Under the pieces are notes generated by a model. That model was not told the DNA's origin, did not search any database, and was given only the letters and a program-made list of their open reading frames with translations. 64,000 nucleotides of DNA from contig JACKFF010000001.1 in the NCBI GenBank assembly GCA_020632595.1, forward strand, positions 248,001 through 312,000. The letters are read 5' to 3'. Made by a program: the position numbers and the translations under genes. Below are positions 27,815 to 37,137 of the stretch, one piece after another; the stretch's first letter is position 1; the number at the start of each line of letters is the position of its first letter. The stretch comes from Nitrospiraceae bacterium (GTDB lineage: Bacteria; Nitrospirota; Nitrospiria; Nitrospirales; UBA8639).

Positions 27815-28579
27815 TTAAAACGCGATGCCGACATACGCACCGGCGGTGCCGAAATTATTCGTCGTATCTGTTTGGCCGGTCGCAAGATGAAATCGGCCGT
27901 CCACTCCGAGATGAATGGCTTTCCAGATTCGATACTGCGCCCCGATGGCAAACTGGACACCGATATCCAGGACGGTCGTATCATTTGAGGGAGGACTGAT
28001 GACATGGAAGTCCAGCCCTACCGGAATTACCCATGGACGAAATCGGCTGCCTTCCATAAACATGATTTTCGGTGCCACATTCACCGTCAACATCGTGATT
28101 TGGACCTTTTTATTCGTTTCGACCGAGCAAGTCGGGACTCCTGCGAGGGCACAGGTGCTGGGAACCGCCTGCGTCACGTTTTTGGAATTAAACCGTTTAT
28201 ATTCCACCCCGATTTCCCCCAACACCCAAGTTCCGGGAAACATATCCCAAATATCTCGGGTGAGAACCAGATCAAGGCCAGCGCCAACATAATAACCGTT
28301 ATTACTATCATTGGTCCCACTCAATCCAAAGACATCCGTCTCTACCTCATTCGAACGATCATTGATTAGCCCTGCCCAACCTCCACGAAAAAACACCATA
28401 TTCCCGGTTTCTTGGACAGCTCCTGGTGATGGAGAGAGCGTTTTCTGCTCCAACCGCTTCAGCCTTTCGTCCACGCTTAACTCCTGGGCGAAACCCGCTT
28501 CCGGCACTGCCCACAACAGACACCCCACAAACCAAACCAATATGCCCAAATGTGTGACCAACCGGCTTGTGCTCATCAT
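27815..28579 (-). CDS. Outer-membrane beta-barrel protein (hypothetical)
   Basis: About 254 aa from the ATG at 28579, chosen because GGGAGGAG lies just upstream; the alternative ATG at 28591 would contain that site. Signal peptide ends near GFAQ. A short coiled-coil (SVDERLKRLEQK) precedes alternating strands ending in the aromatic terminus GAYVGIAF, as expected for an 8-stranded barrel of the porin/opacity-like type. Two Cys (STCALAGVPTCS) could form a disulfide in an outer loop. No substrate can be inferred. Confidence 0.7.
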   Translation of the reverse strand: MMSTSRLVTHLGILVWFVGCLLWAVPEAGFAQELSVDERLKRLEQKTLSPSPGAVQETGNMVFFRGGWAGLINDRSNEVETDVFGLSGTNDSNNGYYVGAGLDLVLTRDIWDMFPGTWVLGEIGVEYKRFNSKNVTQAVPSTCALAGVPTCSVETNKKVQITMLTVNVAPKIMFMEGSRFRPWVIPVGLDFHVISPPSNDTTVLDIGVQFAIGAQYRIWKAIHLGVDGRFHLATGQTDTTNNFGTAGAYVGIAF

Positions 28580-28924
28580 GTCTCCTCCCATTCAAGAATT
28601 GTGGTAAAACTTCGACCCCTCACGAACATGTGCTTGACTTGTGTGTCACCTCTGCGTCCCTCATCTTCAGTGATTTTTTGGAAAATCATTGAACGGGCCG
28701 TAGGCTATACGATTCCCGAAAGCGCGACCTTGTTGGAAAACAATGGCCAACCAGATAGTTATCAATCTTTTGAATAGGCCGAATGGCCTAAGGACGGAGA
28801 GAGCACACAAAGATCGGAAAGAGCGTGTATGAGAATTAGGGCGAGGTTAAAGAAAACTAAGCAGAACCAGGGCTGGGGAGGAAATGAAAAAATGAAGAAA
28901 GAAGAAGCGTTGAGGAGGACTACT
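28580..28924. other. Intergenic region without recognisable content
   Basis: 345 bp between the beta-barrel gene and the regulator gene. It would hold the barrel gene promoter; no structure or motif stands out. Confidence 0.4.
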
Positions 28925-29650
28925 TCAACGAGAGAGAGGCATACCGGCGATTTTGGTTAAACGCTCGACATTTATAATCATCAATTCCCGTCCATGCACG
29001 ACGATGAGGTGATCGTTCTGGAAATCATGAAGAAGCCGGACGAGGGTCTCTACTGTGACTGCCGTCATCTGCGCAAGATCTTCCCTTTTGAGTTTAAGGG
29101 TAAGGCGAACCCCTTTCTCATCGCTTTTCCCGAATCGATCGCATAGCTCCAATAAGAGTCTGGCTAATCGCTCCCGTGCCGGAGTGAACGCAAATTGATC
29201 AGCCGCATTCAACACAGCCGTCATTTCTTTACTGAGCACCTGAACAAGTTTGACCGCCAACTCTCCATGCTCTTTCAGAAACGAGAGAAAACTCGTGCGA
29301 TCCAACAGGCAAATTTGCGAAGGCTCCAGGACTTCACAAGTGACCTGATGAACCGGTTGCTCCTGAAAAGCCTGTTTTTCCAGAAGTTGGCCGGAATCTA
29401 AAATGTCCACCAAACGCTGTTGTCCCTTGCGATTGAGCCTGGTCAATTTCACCCGCCCCTGGCAGAGAATGTAAAGACCCAGGGCCACATGCCCTTCATA
29501 GAACACAAATTGGCCGGCCTGATACATGGCCCTGCGTTTAATGAGCCCGAAGGGTTCTTCAACCGAAGGAACGAGTTGGCAGATATCGGACGATTCCCGA
29601 TTGGGGCAGACTGCACATTCAGGAATGGCTGGGGAAGTAGGAACTTTCAT
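28925..29650 (-). CDS. Crp/Fnr-family transcriptional regulator
   Basis: The 241-aa protein has a cyclic-nucleotide-binding-like jelly roll (about 35-150: AGQFVFYEGHVALGLYILCQGRVKL), a dimerisation helix, and a Crp-type winged helix (about 165-235: ARLLLELCDRFG, then LKREDLAQMTAVTVETLVRLLHDFQ). The N-terminus has CAVCPNRESSDIC, a Cys cluster as in Fnr proteins. There are four N-terminal-region Cys-like positions but spacing differs from E. coli Fnr, so an oxygen-sensing Fe-S cluster is possible, not certain. Transcribed alone, opposite the LOG gene. Confidence 0.88.
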   Translation of the reverse strand: MKVPTSPAIPECAVCPNRESSDICQLVPSVEEPFGLIKRRAMYQAGQFVFYEGHVALGLYILCQGRVKLTRLNRKGQQRLVDILDSGQLLEKQAFQEQPVHQVTCEVLEPSQICLLDRTSFLSFLKEHGELAVKLVQVLSKEMTAVLNAADQFAFTPARERLARLLLELCDRFGKSDEKGVRLTLKLKREDLAQMTAVTVETLVRLLHDFQNDHLIVVHGRELMIINVERLTKIAGMPLSR

Positions 29651-29869
29651 CGCTCACTCCTCTACAGTTGGGTCCATTGGACTATACCCGATTCCGGTTA
29701 TTCAACCAACCCCCTGCACTCAGTAGAACGGAATATTTTTGGAATATGATTGTCCCCAATCGTCTCTCAAGCAAGAAGATGCACCCGTATTCATCTTCAG
29801 CAGTTTCAAATTACTTCATGGGTCATTATAATCTTCGCACTGCCCACTTCATAAAAATTGTATCTGCCT

Positions 29870-30715
29870 ATGACCAATTTGCCACACTCTGATCCTCCTC
29901 TTCTGTCTTCTCCCGCATACAAACGGGCGGACTCCGACCTGGCTTTTTTGCAGCGAGACGACCTCAGGGCTGTCCGGCTCCAACTGGAGTGGTTTAAACC
30001 GGAACTGATCCAACAGGACGAGGGCATCGAATCCACCATTGTGGTGTTCGGCAGTGCCAGGCTTCTGGAACCAGCCGCAGCCAAAGCCAAGCTCTTGCTC
30101 GCGGAAAAAGAGCTGGCTGCCTCACCCCACGATCCTGAAAAAAAACGGGCCGTGGCCATTGCCAAAAACCAGGAGGCTTATTCTCCCTATTATGAGGAAG
30201 CACGTGAATTCGGCCGCCTGGTGTCTTCCAGTTGTCAAATAGACGGCCGAAGAAAATTCGTCATCATCACCGGCGGGGGTCCCGGTATCATGGAGGCAGC
30301 CAATCGAGGTGCAGCCGATGTAAAGGCCAAATCCATCGGACTGAATATCGCGTTACCACATGAGCAATTGCCCAACCCATACATTACTCCTGAACTGTGT
30401 TTTCAATTTCGTTACTTTGCCCTTCGAAAAATGCACTTTCTCAATCGAGCCAGAGCCTTGGTGGTCTTTCCCGGCGGATTCGGGACCATGGACGAATTAT
30501 TTGAGACCCTGACCCTTCTTCAAACAGGAAAAGTACGTGACGTCTCAGTCGTACTCATCGGACGACCCTTTTGGGAAGATCTCATCAATTGGGAGAAATT
30601 TGTGGAGAATGGCTTGATCGAGGCTGAAGACCTGCAATTGTTTCATTATGCTGAAACCGCAGGAGAAGCCTGGAACATTATTATGGCCGAACATCCACTT
30701 GAAGCCCCATCATGA
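29870..30715 (+). CDS. LOG-family protein (TIGR00730-like nucleotide hydrolase)
   Basis: A 281-aa protein started at MTNLPHSDP (an earlier TTG would add four residues; no ribosome site decides). It has the Rossmann-like LOG signature: IVVFGSARLL, GGGPGIMEAANRGA, and PGGFGTMDELFETLTLLQ, the two motifs that build the phosphoribohydrolase active site in LOG (lysine decarboxylase-like) proteins. In plants such enzymes release cytokinins; the bacterial role is usually nucleotide hydrolysis. The next gene starts within its stop codon (ATGA), so the two are co-translated. Confidence 0.9.
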   Translation: MTNLPHSDPPLLSSPAYKRADSDLAFLQRDDLRAVRLQLEWFKPELIQQDEGIESTIVVFGSARLLEPAAAKAKLLLAEKELAASPHDPEKKRAVAIAKNQEAYSPYYEEAREFGRLVSSSCQIDGRRKFVIITGGGPGIMEAANRGAADVKAKSIGLNIALPHEQLPNPYITPELCFQFRYFALRKMHFLNRARALVVFPGGFGTMDELFETLTLLQTGKVRDVSVVLIGRPFWEDLINWEKFVENGLIEAEDLQLFHYAETAGEAWNIIMAEHPLEAPS

Positions 30716-32109
30716 AGATTTCGTTTCATGGAGCCGCCAGATCCGTCACGGGGAGTCGTCATCTCATCCACGCGGGATCCTCCCGCCTGCTTCTGGACTG
30801 CGGTATGTTTCAAGGGCGGCGAGACCAAGCCGCCACACTCAATCGCCAACTTGGCTTTGATCCAAAATCCCTGACGGCCGTGTGCTTATCCCATGCCCAC
30901 ATCGACCATTCCGGAGCACTTCCAGTTCTCGCCAAAGAGGGCTTTCGCGGATCGGTCCATATGACGTCGGCCACGGCGGACCTGACAAAAATTTTACTGG
31001 AAGATTCCGCCAGGATTCAGCAAAGTGACTGTCGGTACGTTAATAGAAAGGAACGACGGAGAGGCCCAGCCTGTGTCACACCCTTTTATTCGATAGAGGA
31101 TGTTCGAATCATTGGCAATCAGTTTCGAGGAGTACGCTATGGGGCCAATACCTCTGCGGCTCCCAACCTAAAGCTGCAATTTCATGATGCCGGGCATATT
31201 CTGGGATCGGCGGGAATCTGGGTTAAGCATCAAAGTCGTGGGAATACCACCTCGGTCCTGTTTTCGGGAGATCTGGGGAGAGCTAATATGCCGATCCTTC
31301 GGGATCCTCATGCGCCTCCCTCCTGTGATGTGCTGATCATTGAATCGACGTATGGGGACCGACTGCATGAGGACGATCAAGCCAAACGAAAAGCCATCGC
31401 GAAAGAACTCGTGATCCATGCGATTCAGCACAAAAGCAAAATTGTCGTTCCGGCCTTTTCGGTCGGCCGCACTCAAGAGATCATTATGCGCATCAAGGAA
31501 CTCGTGAACAATGGAGAAGTCGACCCCATTCCGATTTTTATCGACTCCCCCCTCGCGTTAAAAGCCACCAAAGTTTTTCGCCAACACCCCGAATGCTATG
31601 ACGAAGAAACCTATCGAACCTTTACCTCGACCGGCGATGTCTTTGCCGCAAAATACATCAATTTCATCTCAACAGCCCAAGATAGCAAACTCCTGAACCG
31701 CCGTAGCGGCCCCTGTGTGATTATTTCGGCTTCCGGCATGTGTGAAGGGGGGCGCGTGGTGCATCATCTTAAACATACCATTGAGGATGAAGCCAATGTG
31801 ATCGTCCTGGTAGGCTGGCAAGCCGAGCACACCTTAGGACGCAAACTAGCCGAGGAATGGGACACGGTACCTATTTTTGGAGTCCCTACGAAACGGCGTG
31901 CTCAAGTGGTCCGGTTGAATGGCTATTCCGCTCATGCAGACCGGGATGATCTCCTCGCCTATGTCCGGGCAATCACACCACTTCCTCGAAAAGTCTTTGT
32001 GGTGCATGGTGAAGAACGCCAGTCCCTCGCCTTTGCCATGAGGCTGACCACTGAATTTCCCGGGATGGAAGTGGAAGTTCCACGGCCTGATTCCATATAT
32101 GATGTGTAA
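30712..32109 (+). CDS. Beta-CASP metallo-beta-lactamase-fold RNase (CPSF-like)
   Basis: The 465-aa protein has the MBL motif SHAHIDHSGALP (HxHxDH), a second zinc-binding His in HDAGHILGSA, Asp in FSGDLGR, the beta-CASP insertion (about 190-380: FSVGRTQEII, GMCEGGRVVHHL), and the terminal HxxxADRDD and VVHGE motifs. These define the bacterial YSH1/CPSF73-like exonuclease/endonuclease group that processes RNA. It overlaps the LOG gene by 4 bp. Confidence 0.93.
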   Translation: MKISFHGAARSVTGSRHLIHAGSSRLLLDCGMFQGRRDQAATLNRQLGFDPKSLTAVCLSHAHIDHSGALPVLAKEGFRGSVHMTSATADLTKILLEDSARIQQSDCRYVNRKERRRGPACVTPFYSIEDVRIIGNQFRGVRYGANTSAAPNLKLQFHDAGHILGSAGIWVKHQSRGNTTSVLFSGDLGRANMPILRDPHAPPSCDVLIIESTYGDRLHEDDQAKRKAIAKELVIHAIQHKSKIVVPAFSVGRTQEIIMRIKELVNNGEVDPIPIFIDSPLALKATKVFRQHPECYDEETYRTFTSTGDVFAAKYINFISTAQDSKLLNRRSGPCVIISASGMCEGGRVVHHLKHTIEDEANVIVLVGWQAEHTLGRKLAEEWDTVPIFGVPTKRRAQVVRLNGYSAHADRDDLLAYVRAITPLPRKVFVVHGEERQSLAFAMRLTTEFPGMEVEVPRPDSIYDV

Positions 32110-32287
32110 ATTCATGAATCCGGTCTCCTACAGGTTTCAGGCTCTCCCAGGCGTGTGAAGGCTTGGGCAATAACCAGTTGTGGTTGTGCCTCAAATCGTT
32201 CCATGATTTTTTCATTCTGAAACAAGAACATAACAACCATATGTCCCGATAGAGTCAAACTTCAATTCATTGCCTTGAAAGTGCCAC

Positions 32288-33415
32288 ATGTCGACTATGG
32301 GCGTTCTGGATACCTTTCACATACAAGACGGGAGATGCATCGCCATATTTGCCTATGATGTGGGTGCGTCCATTCAAATCGACGAAGCCGAACAGCTGAT
32401 TACCGCAACAAAAGAGCGAGGGCGAATCAAACGGAAACGGCCGGCACCGGAATACTTTGATTATCACCCTGCACCGCTCCGCATTACGGAAGAACTTCAA
32501 TCGATCAGCCTGGGAACGCACTGCACCCTTCCCACCGTTGAAACCGTACTCTATGACTTCGGCGCAATCATGGTGACCTATCAGATTCCTCTGACCGGAC
32601 CATTTGCGTCCCTGCTCCCGTTAAGTGAAGCACTCTACGAAAATCCTCAACTGCTTGAAGGCACTTTCCGCCACGTCCAGTCTCTCCTGACCACATTAGG
32701 CCCGGCAATTGAAAAACCGAATATATCCGAATTCGTCGAAGACTATGCAATTTTCCATATTTTCTCGACTCAACCCGCGTTAAATCTGTCGCACTTTGTG
32801 GAACAATACGGCACACTGCTTTCTCAGATTCTCCGCTGTGAAGATCAACCCTTATCAGCCCAGGAAATACATGATGCCACCACCAGCCAGATTGCCTTTG
32901 GAACACAGGATCTGACCCTCATTGATTGGAATGCGGCGCTGATGATCGGGCAGGAGATGGATGATGTACGGGCTGTCTTAGAATTCGCCAATGTAGAATT
33001 AGTCGAGCGACGATTTCTCGATCACCAGTTAGACGAGGCTCTAGATGAAGCTTATGGGGCCCTCACACAGGAACACCGGCATGGATTCCGTTGGCCGGGA
33101 TCATCGGACGCCAATCTTCGCCGAATCGCACGCATGCAAGTCGATAGCGCGATTCTCTTTGAACGGGTCACCAACACCCTAAAACTATTCGGCGATCAAT
33201 ATCTGGCAAGAGTCTCGCGGCTGGCGTCGCAACGCTTTCACTTGCAAAGCTGGGATGCAAGCATTCTCCGCAAATTAAACACACTGGATAATTTGTATGA
33301 CAAAATGGCCGGTCAAACCGGCAATCAGCGGATGGAAATCCTTGAATGGATCATCATTATTCTCATTGCGATCTCCATTCTCCTTCCTTTTATCCCCGGC
33401 TTCCCCGGATATTAG
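32288..33415 (+). CDS. RMD1/DUF155-like membrane-anchored protein
   Basis: A 375-aa protein ending in one strong transmembrane helix (EWIIIILIAISILLPFIPGF, 350-369) with no signal peptide, so tail-anchored in the inner membrane with the bulk in the cytoplasm. The N-terminal FAYDVGASIQIDEAEQL and the mid-part TVLYDFGAIMVTYQI resemble the RMD1/YDR282c (DUF155) family, whose eukaryotic members support mitochondrial translation. The helical C-terminal half (RFHLQSWDASILRKLNTL) fits. The family call is by pattern, so moderate. Bacterial function is unknown. Confidence 0.6.
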   Translation: MSTMGVLDTFHIQDGRCIAIFAYDVGASIQIDEAEQLITATKERGRIKRKRPAPEYFDYHPAPLRITEELQSISLGTHCTLPTVETVLYDFGAIMVTYQIPLTGPFASLLPLSEALYENPQLLEGTFRHVQSLLTTLGPAIEKPNISEFVEDYAIFHIFSTQPALNLSHFVEQYGTLLSQILRCEDQPLSAQEIHDATTSQIAFGTQDLTLIDWNAALMIGQEMDDVRAVLEFANVELVERRFLDHQLDEALDEAYGALTQEHRHGFRWPGSSDANLRRIARMQVDSAILFERVTNTLKLFGDQYLARVSRLASQRFHLQSWDASILRKLNTLDNLYDKMAGQTGNQRMEILEWIIIILIAISILLPFIPGFPGY

Positions 33416-33559
33416 GCTGACTGCTTTACTTCATGATGCCCCACCCGTCGTCATTCCCAACAGCTATCACGGGCACAACCATACAAGGGAGTGTTGAATA
33501 ATAAAGATGTTCAAGGGAAAATTTGCCCAGGATTAGATTTCTCATCAAAGGCTCCGGGT

Positions 33560-33672
33560 CGGTTCAAAACAGTCCGTCCAGCAAGGCCGCAGCCGTTTTT
33601 ACGCGCGGAGCGTACGCGTCGTACGTGACCACGGGAAAATGGCGAGAACGCCGCTGGCGGCTTTTTTCAACA
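33560..33672. repeat. Intergenic MITE/REP-like repeat with terminator-like end
   Basis: In the 402-bp gap after the RMD1-like gene, the left end GGTTCAAAACAGTCCGTCCA and the right end (read on the minus strand TGTTGAAAAAAGCCGCCAGC) are imperfect inverted repeats. Inside is the near-palindrome GCGTACGCGTCGTACGTG. The right end has a CGCC/GGCG hairpin followed by TTTTTT. It looks like a small non-coding repeat that may also act as a terminator. The rest of the gap is featureless. Confidence 0.55.
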
Positions 33673-33817
33673 GACCCTACAAGGTGAATTCAACTTGTAA
33701 GCGCAACTCAACATTCTCAGTTGATTGAAAGAATTTGCAAGACAAGACTTCTGAGAGCGGATTATTGGGACACTTCAACAAGTAGCCGAAGAGGGTCACG
33801 ATTGGAAAGAAAGGCGC

Positions 33818-34203
33818 TTATTCGAGTAACATTTGGCCGTCGATATTCCGAATGATTCTGGCGCGACCGGACTGGTCGAGCTGCGCTTCAATCCAGTCCC
33901 CCACATGCGCCGGACGATCAATCTGGGTATTTTCATCAAAAGGCAGTCTGGCTTCAATCTGATCGTTTACGTGCACGACATAGGCCGCGCCCTCGATTTT
34001 AAACACCTGCCCTGAACCTTTCTTAGATGCTTATTGGCGGATAACGCCTCCTGTTGAATCTGTTGGTAGCCTTTGGTGCCTTCGACAATGCCACGCCCCA
34101 TAGCCGCTTGCTGAGCGCCCACGAATTCCTGCTGTCCCACGCATCCCATCAGTCCTATAGTGGCCAATGTTACGCTCATCCAGCTCCGATGACTTGATGC
34201 CAT
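33818..34203 (-). CDS. Small lipoprotein, frame broken at a G-run
   Basis: Two frames form one protein of about 128 aa. The first (from ATG 34203) has a lipoprotein signal with TIGLMGCVGQQ, then a Gln/Ala-rich helix. At 34010-34012 (CCC on the plus strand) adding one base continues as KVQGQVFKIEGAAYVVHV into a compact beta domain (ARLPFDENTQIDRPAHVGDW) to the stop at 33818. I associate lipid-anchored proteins with a KIEG-x-YVV domain with Nitrospira-type genomes; function is unknown. The break is probably a consensus error. Confidence 0.6.
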
Positions 34204-34585
34204 TCCCGGCTTTCCTTTCTCCTACTCACTCAGGCACATCACATCATGAACAGTACAAGTATGAATTATCCTATCACACGCGCTCAGAGAATCCAGTAAA
34301 TAGGGCTCATTTCAGACCGTGTGACGCCGGCAACTCCCCATCCACTCAATCACTTTTCTCTTTCTTACCCACAATCTTTTCCTCCGACTTCCCAAAGAAA
34401 ATTGACCTTTACATAGAATTCTTTTACCCTTCCCGTGAACATGTTCACAACATGAGTGATCCGCATTCATCGATCCGTCCAGCCATGTCATTCAGAGGCG
34501 CGCCCGGCTTCATCAAGCTAATTAATATATACCTTCAACCAACCCCCTCTTCAATCCTTTCATTGAGGTCAGGCACCTTCGATTG

Positions 34586-35751
34586 ATGCTTCAAGATTTT
34601 TGGCAAGAAATTCTTACGGTCTGGCAGATCGGCGTTTTACATACCACCCTGGGTGATATCTTTCTTGCCTTAGGCGTGTTTTTGGTATTCTTGTTTGTCC
34701 GCCGCATTTTCTTCCGTTTTTTTTCCCGTCTTTTGCGACGGTTGACCGGACGAACCAAAACGGACATAGATGATCGGATCCTGGAAGCGATTGAACGCCC
34801 CCTTGAATTCACGTTTGTCATTATTGGTCTGTACATTTCCGGGCAGGTCATTTCCTTGTCTCCCGCGTTGGGTGCGATCTTTGGACAAATCATCCGGTCC
34901 TTGATTGCTTTCACGATCTTCTGGGCTATTTTTCGAATACTGGATCCGCTGTCAATCCTACTGGATCGATCCATCACGCTCTTCGGCAGCCAAAGCATGC
35001 ACGAAACCGTTAAGGGTTTTTTCTCAAGGTCGCAAAGTTCGTGGTGGTCTGCTTAGGCATTGCCGCGGTGTTTCAGGAATGGGGATTCAATGTCGCGGCG
35101 GTCCTCGGTAGCTTGGGACTGGTCGGCATGGCGGTCGCCCTCGGCGCCCAGGATTTCATTAAGAATATGTTTGCGGGGTTCACGATATTTTTGGACCGGG
35201 TCTTTGAAAAAGGCAATTGGATCAAAACGCCTGACGTGGAAGGCACAGTGGAGGAAATTGGATTTCGTGCGACAAAAGTCCGTCAATTTGACAAAGCCCT
35301 GGTCACACTGCCCAATTCCAAATTGGCCAATGAAGCGTTAATCAATTACTCCCGCATGACGAACCGGAGAATTTATTGGAAAATCGGGATCGAGTATCGT
35401 TCGACTCACGATCAAATACGGAATATTATCCAAGCCACTTCGGCCTACATTTACGAATGTGGAGACTTTGAAACCAATCCGGAACAGACCAAAACATTTA
35501 TTTTCCTGGATTCATTCGGTAACTCAAGTATTGACATTATGCTGTATTGTTTTACGAAGACTATTGTATGGGGTGAGTGGTTGGAAGCCAAAGAACGCTT
35601 GGCTTACAAAATCAAGGAAATCGTCGAGGGCGAGAAAGCCAGTTTCGCGTTTCCATCGAGTTCCATTTATGTCGAAAGTCTGCCATTCGGCACACCAGAA
35701 TCTTTCATGCCACCCCTCTCCCGGTCGCCTTCTTCTCCATCGCCAACATAG
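34586..35751 (+). CDS. MscS-type mechanosensitive channel, frame broken at a T-run
   Basis: Two frames together make a ~388-aa small-conductance mechanosensitive channel. The first encodes an N-terminal helix (LGDIFLALGVFLVFLFV) and further helices to about residue 150. Restoring one T in the T6 run at 35017-35022 gives FFLKVAKFVVVCLGIAAV and the pore helix GSLGLVGMAVALGAQDFIKN, then the beta domain (FEKGNWIKTPDVEGTVEEIG) and the C-terminal alpha/beta cage. It would release osmolytes under membrane tension. The TTG one codon earlier is an alternative start. Confidence 0.85.
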
Positions 35752-36496
35752 TTTCCGTGTTTCTGTAGGTGGGCATAGCAAGCCCAGCAAGCAAAGAATT
35801 CTGTTTCCTCAAGGAAAACCGCTGCCTGCATTCCAGAGAATGTGTAAATGCCATCGAAGACCTCCTTCCTGACTCCCTTCCACGCCATATGCCTCATGTG
35901 GTCCATTTTCCCTCCTGTTCGCAGAACTACATGATATCGGCTCATCTATATTAGGCCCCAAATCAATTCCATCCCTTTCCTAAATTCCTTCCCTATTCGA
36001 GCAGTTCGTTGGACGTATGAAAAGATTTTCCCCAAATTGCCCGCAGAGCTATTAAACTCCATAAACTTTCAGTAACATTAATCGTTCCTCTCTGGCTCCC
36101 CATATTGGCATAGCTGCCAAACTTGGATCTGACCCTCGAAGCCATGAGATAAAATGATGGATTCCAGTCCTGGATCGGAAACGCCACCCCATTGCGACCC
36201 TTTTATTAAAATGCTGACGGAGCCTGGTTGGAGAAACCGAAATGGACAGAAGGGAGGAAAACAGGACTATTCCCGTATAGGCTTCAGGAACAATATTGGC
36301 CACGCCCAGGCGATTTACCCTATATCCGCCTTTGTCATTTCCAATATACCCAGGATTAAGGGCAAATTAACCCTTTCTCTTATTGGTTGATTACGATAAT
36401 ATTGTGCCTTCAGAAGTGATAAGAACTTTTTTCTTTTCCCTCTGACCAATTGAAAATCTAATCAGGCCACTCACCTAACAACAAAGGAGAAGAGTA
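35752..36496. other. Long intergenic region before the receiver gene
   Basis: 745 bp with only short, non-protein-like frames. It must contain the promoter of the receiver gene, but I cannot point to a motif. Confidence 0.4.
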
Positions 36497-36928
36497 ATGG
36501 CAGAAACAACGGCAGCAATGTTTGGAGGACACAAAACCAACGGCCTGGTTCTCGTCGTGGACGATGAGCCTGATGTCCGAAAAGTAGTACGAATGACACT
36601 CGAAAAGGCCGGATATGATGTCATTGAGGCGGAGGATGGGGAAAAGGCTATCGAAGCAATCCATCAAGGTGAAAACCCTTTAATGTTGGACGTTGTTATT
36701 TCCGATATTCGCATGCCAAAAATCAACGGCGTGGAAGCCATTAACTATTTTCAACAACAATGGCCACGTGTTCCCCTCATTGTGCTGACGGGATTTCCGG
36801 ACATGGAAATGGCCACCGGATTTCTCAATAAGGGGATTGTGGATTATCTGGTCAAACCGGTTGAAAAGGAAAAATTACTTAAATCCGTGGCCACCGCCAT
36901 GGAAAAACGAGATCTCAATCGCCTGTAA
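36497..36928 (+). CDS. Single-domain response regulator (receiver only)
   Basis: A 143-aa CheY-like receiver: LVVDDEPD acidic pair, phospho-acceptor Asp in VVISDIRMPKING, Thr in LTGFPD, Lys in LVKPVEK. There is no output domain, so it works by protein contact or in a phosphorelay. AAAGGAG precedes the ATG. A terminator separates it from the two kinases that follow on the same strand, which are its likeliest partners by position. Confidence 0.92.
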   Translation: MAETTAAMFGGHKTNGLVLVVDDEPDVRKVVRMTLEKAGYDVIEAEDGEKAIEAIHQGENPLMLDVVISDIRMPKINGVEAINYFQQQWPRVPLIVLTGFPDMEMATGFLNKGIVDYLVKPVEKEKLLKSVATAMEKRDLNRL

Positions 36929-37011
36929 TCTGACGGGACTAACTTTTCAGATTTCGAGTTTCTTCTCGCGGGAGAATCGTTCCCCATGAAGAAGACTATG
37001 GTATATCAAGT

Positions 37012-37041
37012 AAAGCCCTATCCTCAGGATAGGGCTTTTCT
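37012..37041 (+). terminator. Intrinsic terminator after the receiver gene
   Basis: A perfect 12-bp stem AAAGCCCTATCC/GGATAGGGCTTT with a 3-nt loop, ending in TTTTC. It isolates the receiver transcript from the kinase operon starting at 37138. Confidence 0.8.
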
Positions 37042-37137
37042 ACCATATGAACGTTAAGACATGGAGAAATACCGCATGCTCCCCGTTTGACCTTAGCCTT
37101 TCCTCATCCTCCACTCCAACCATCATGGAGGGATTCC

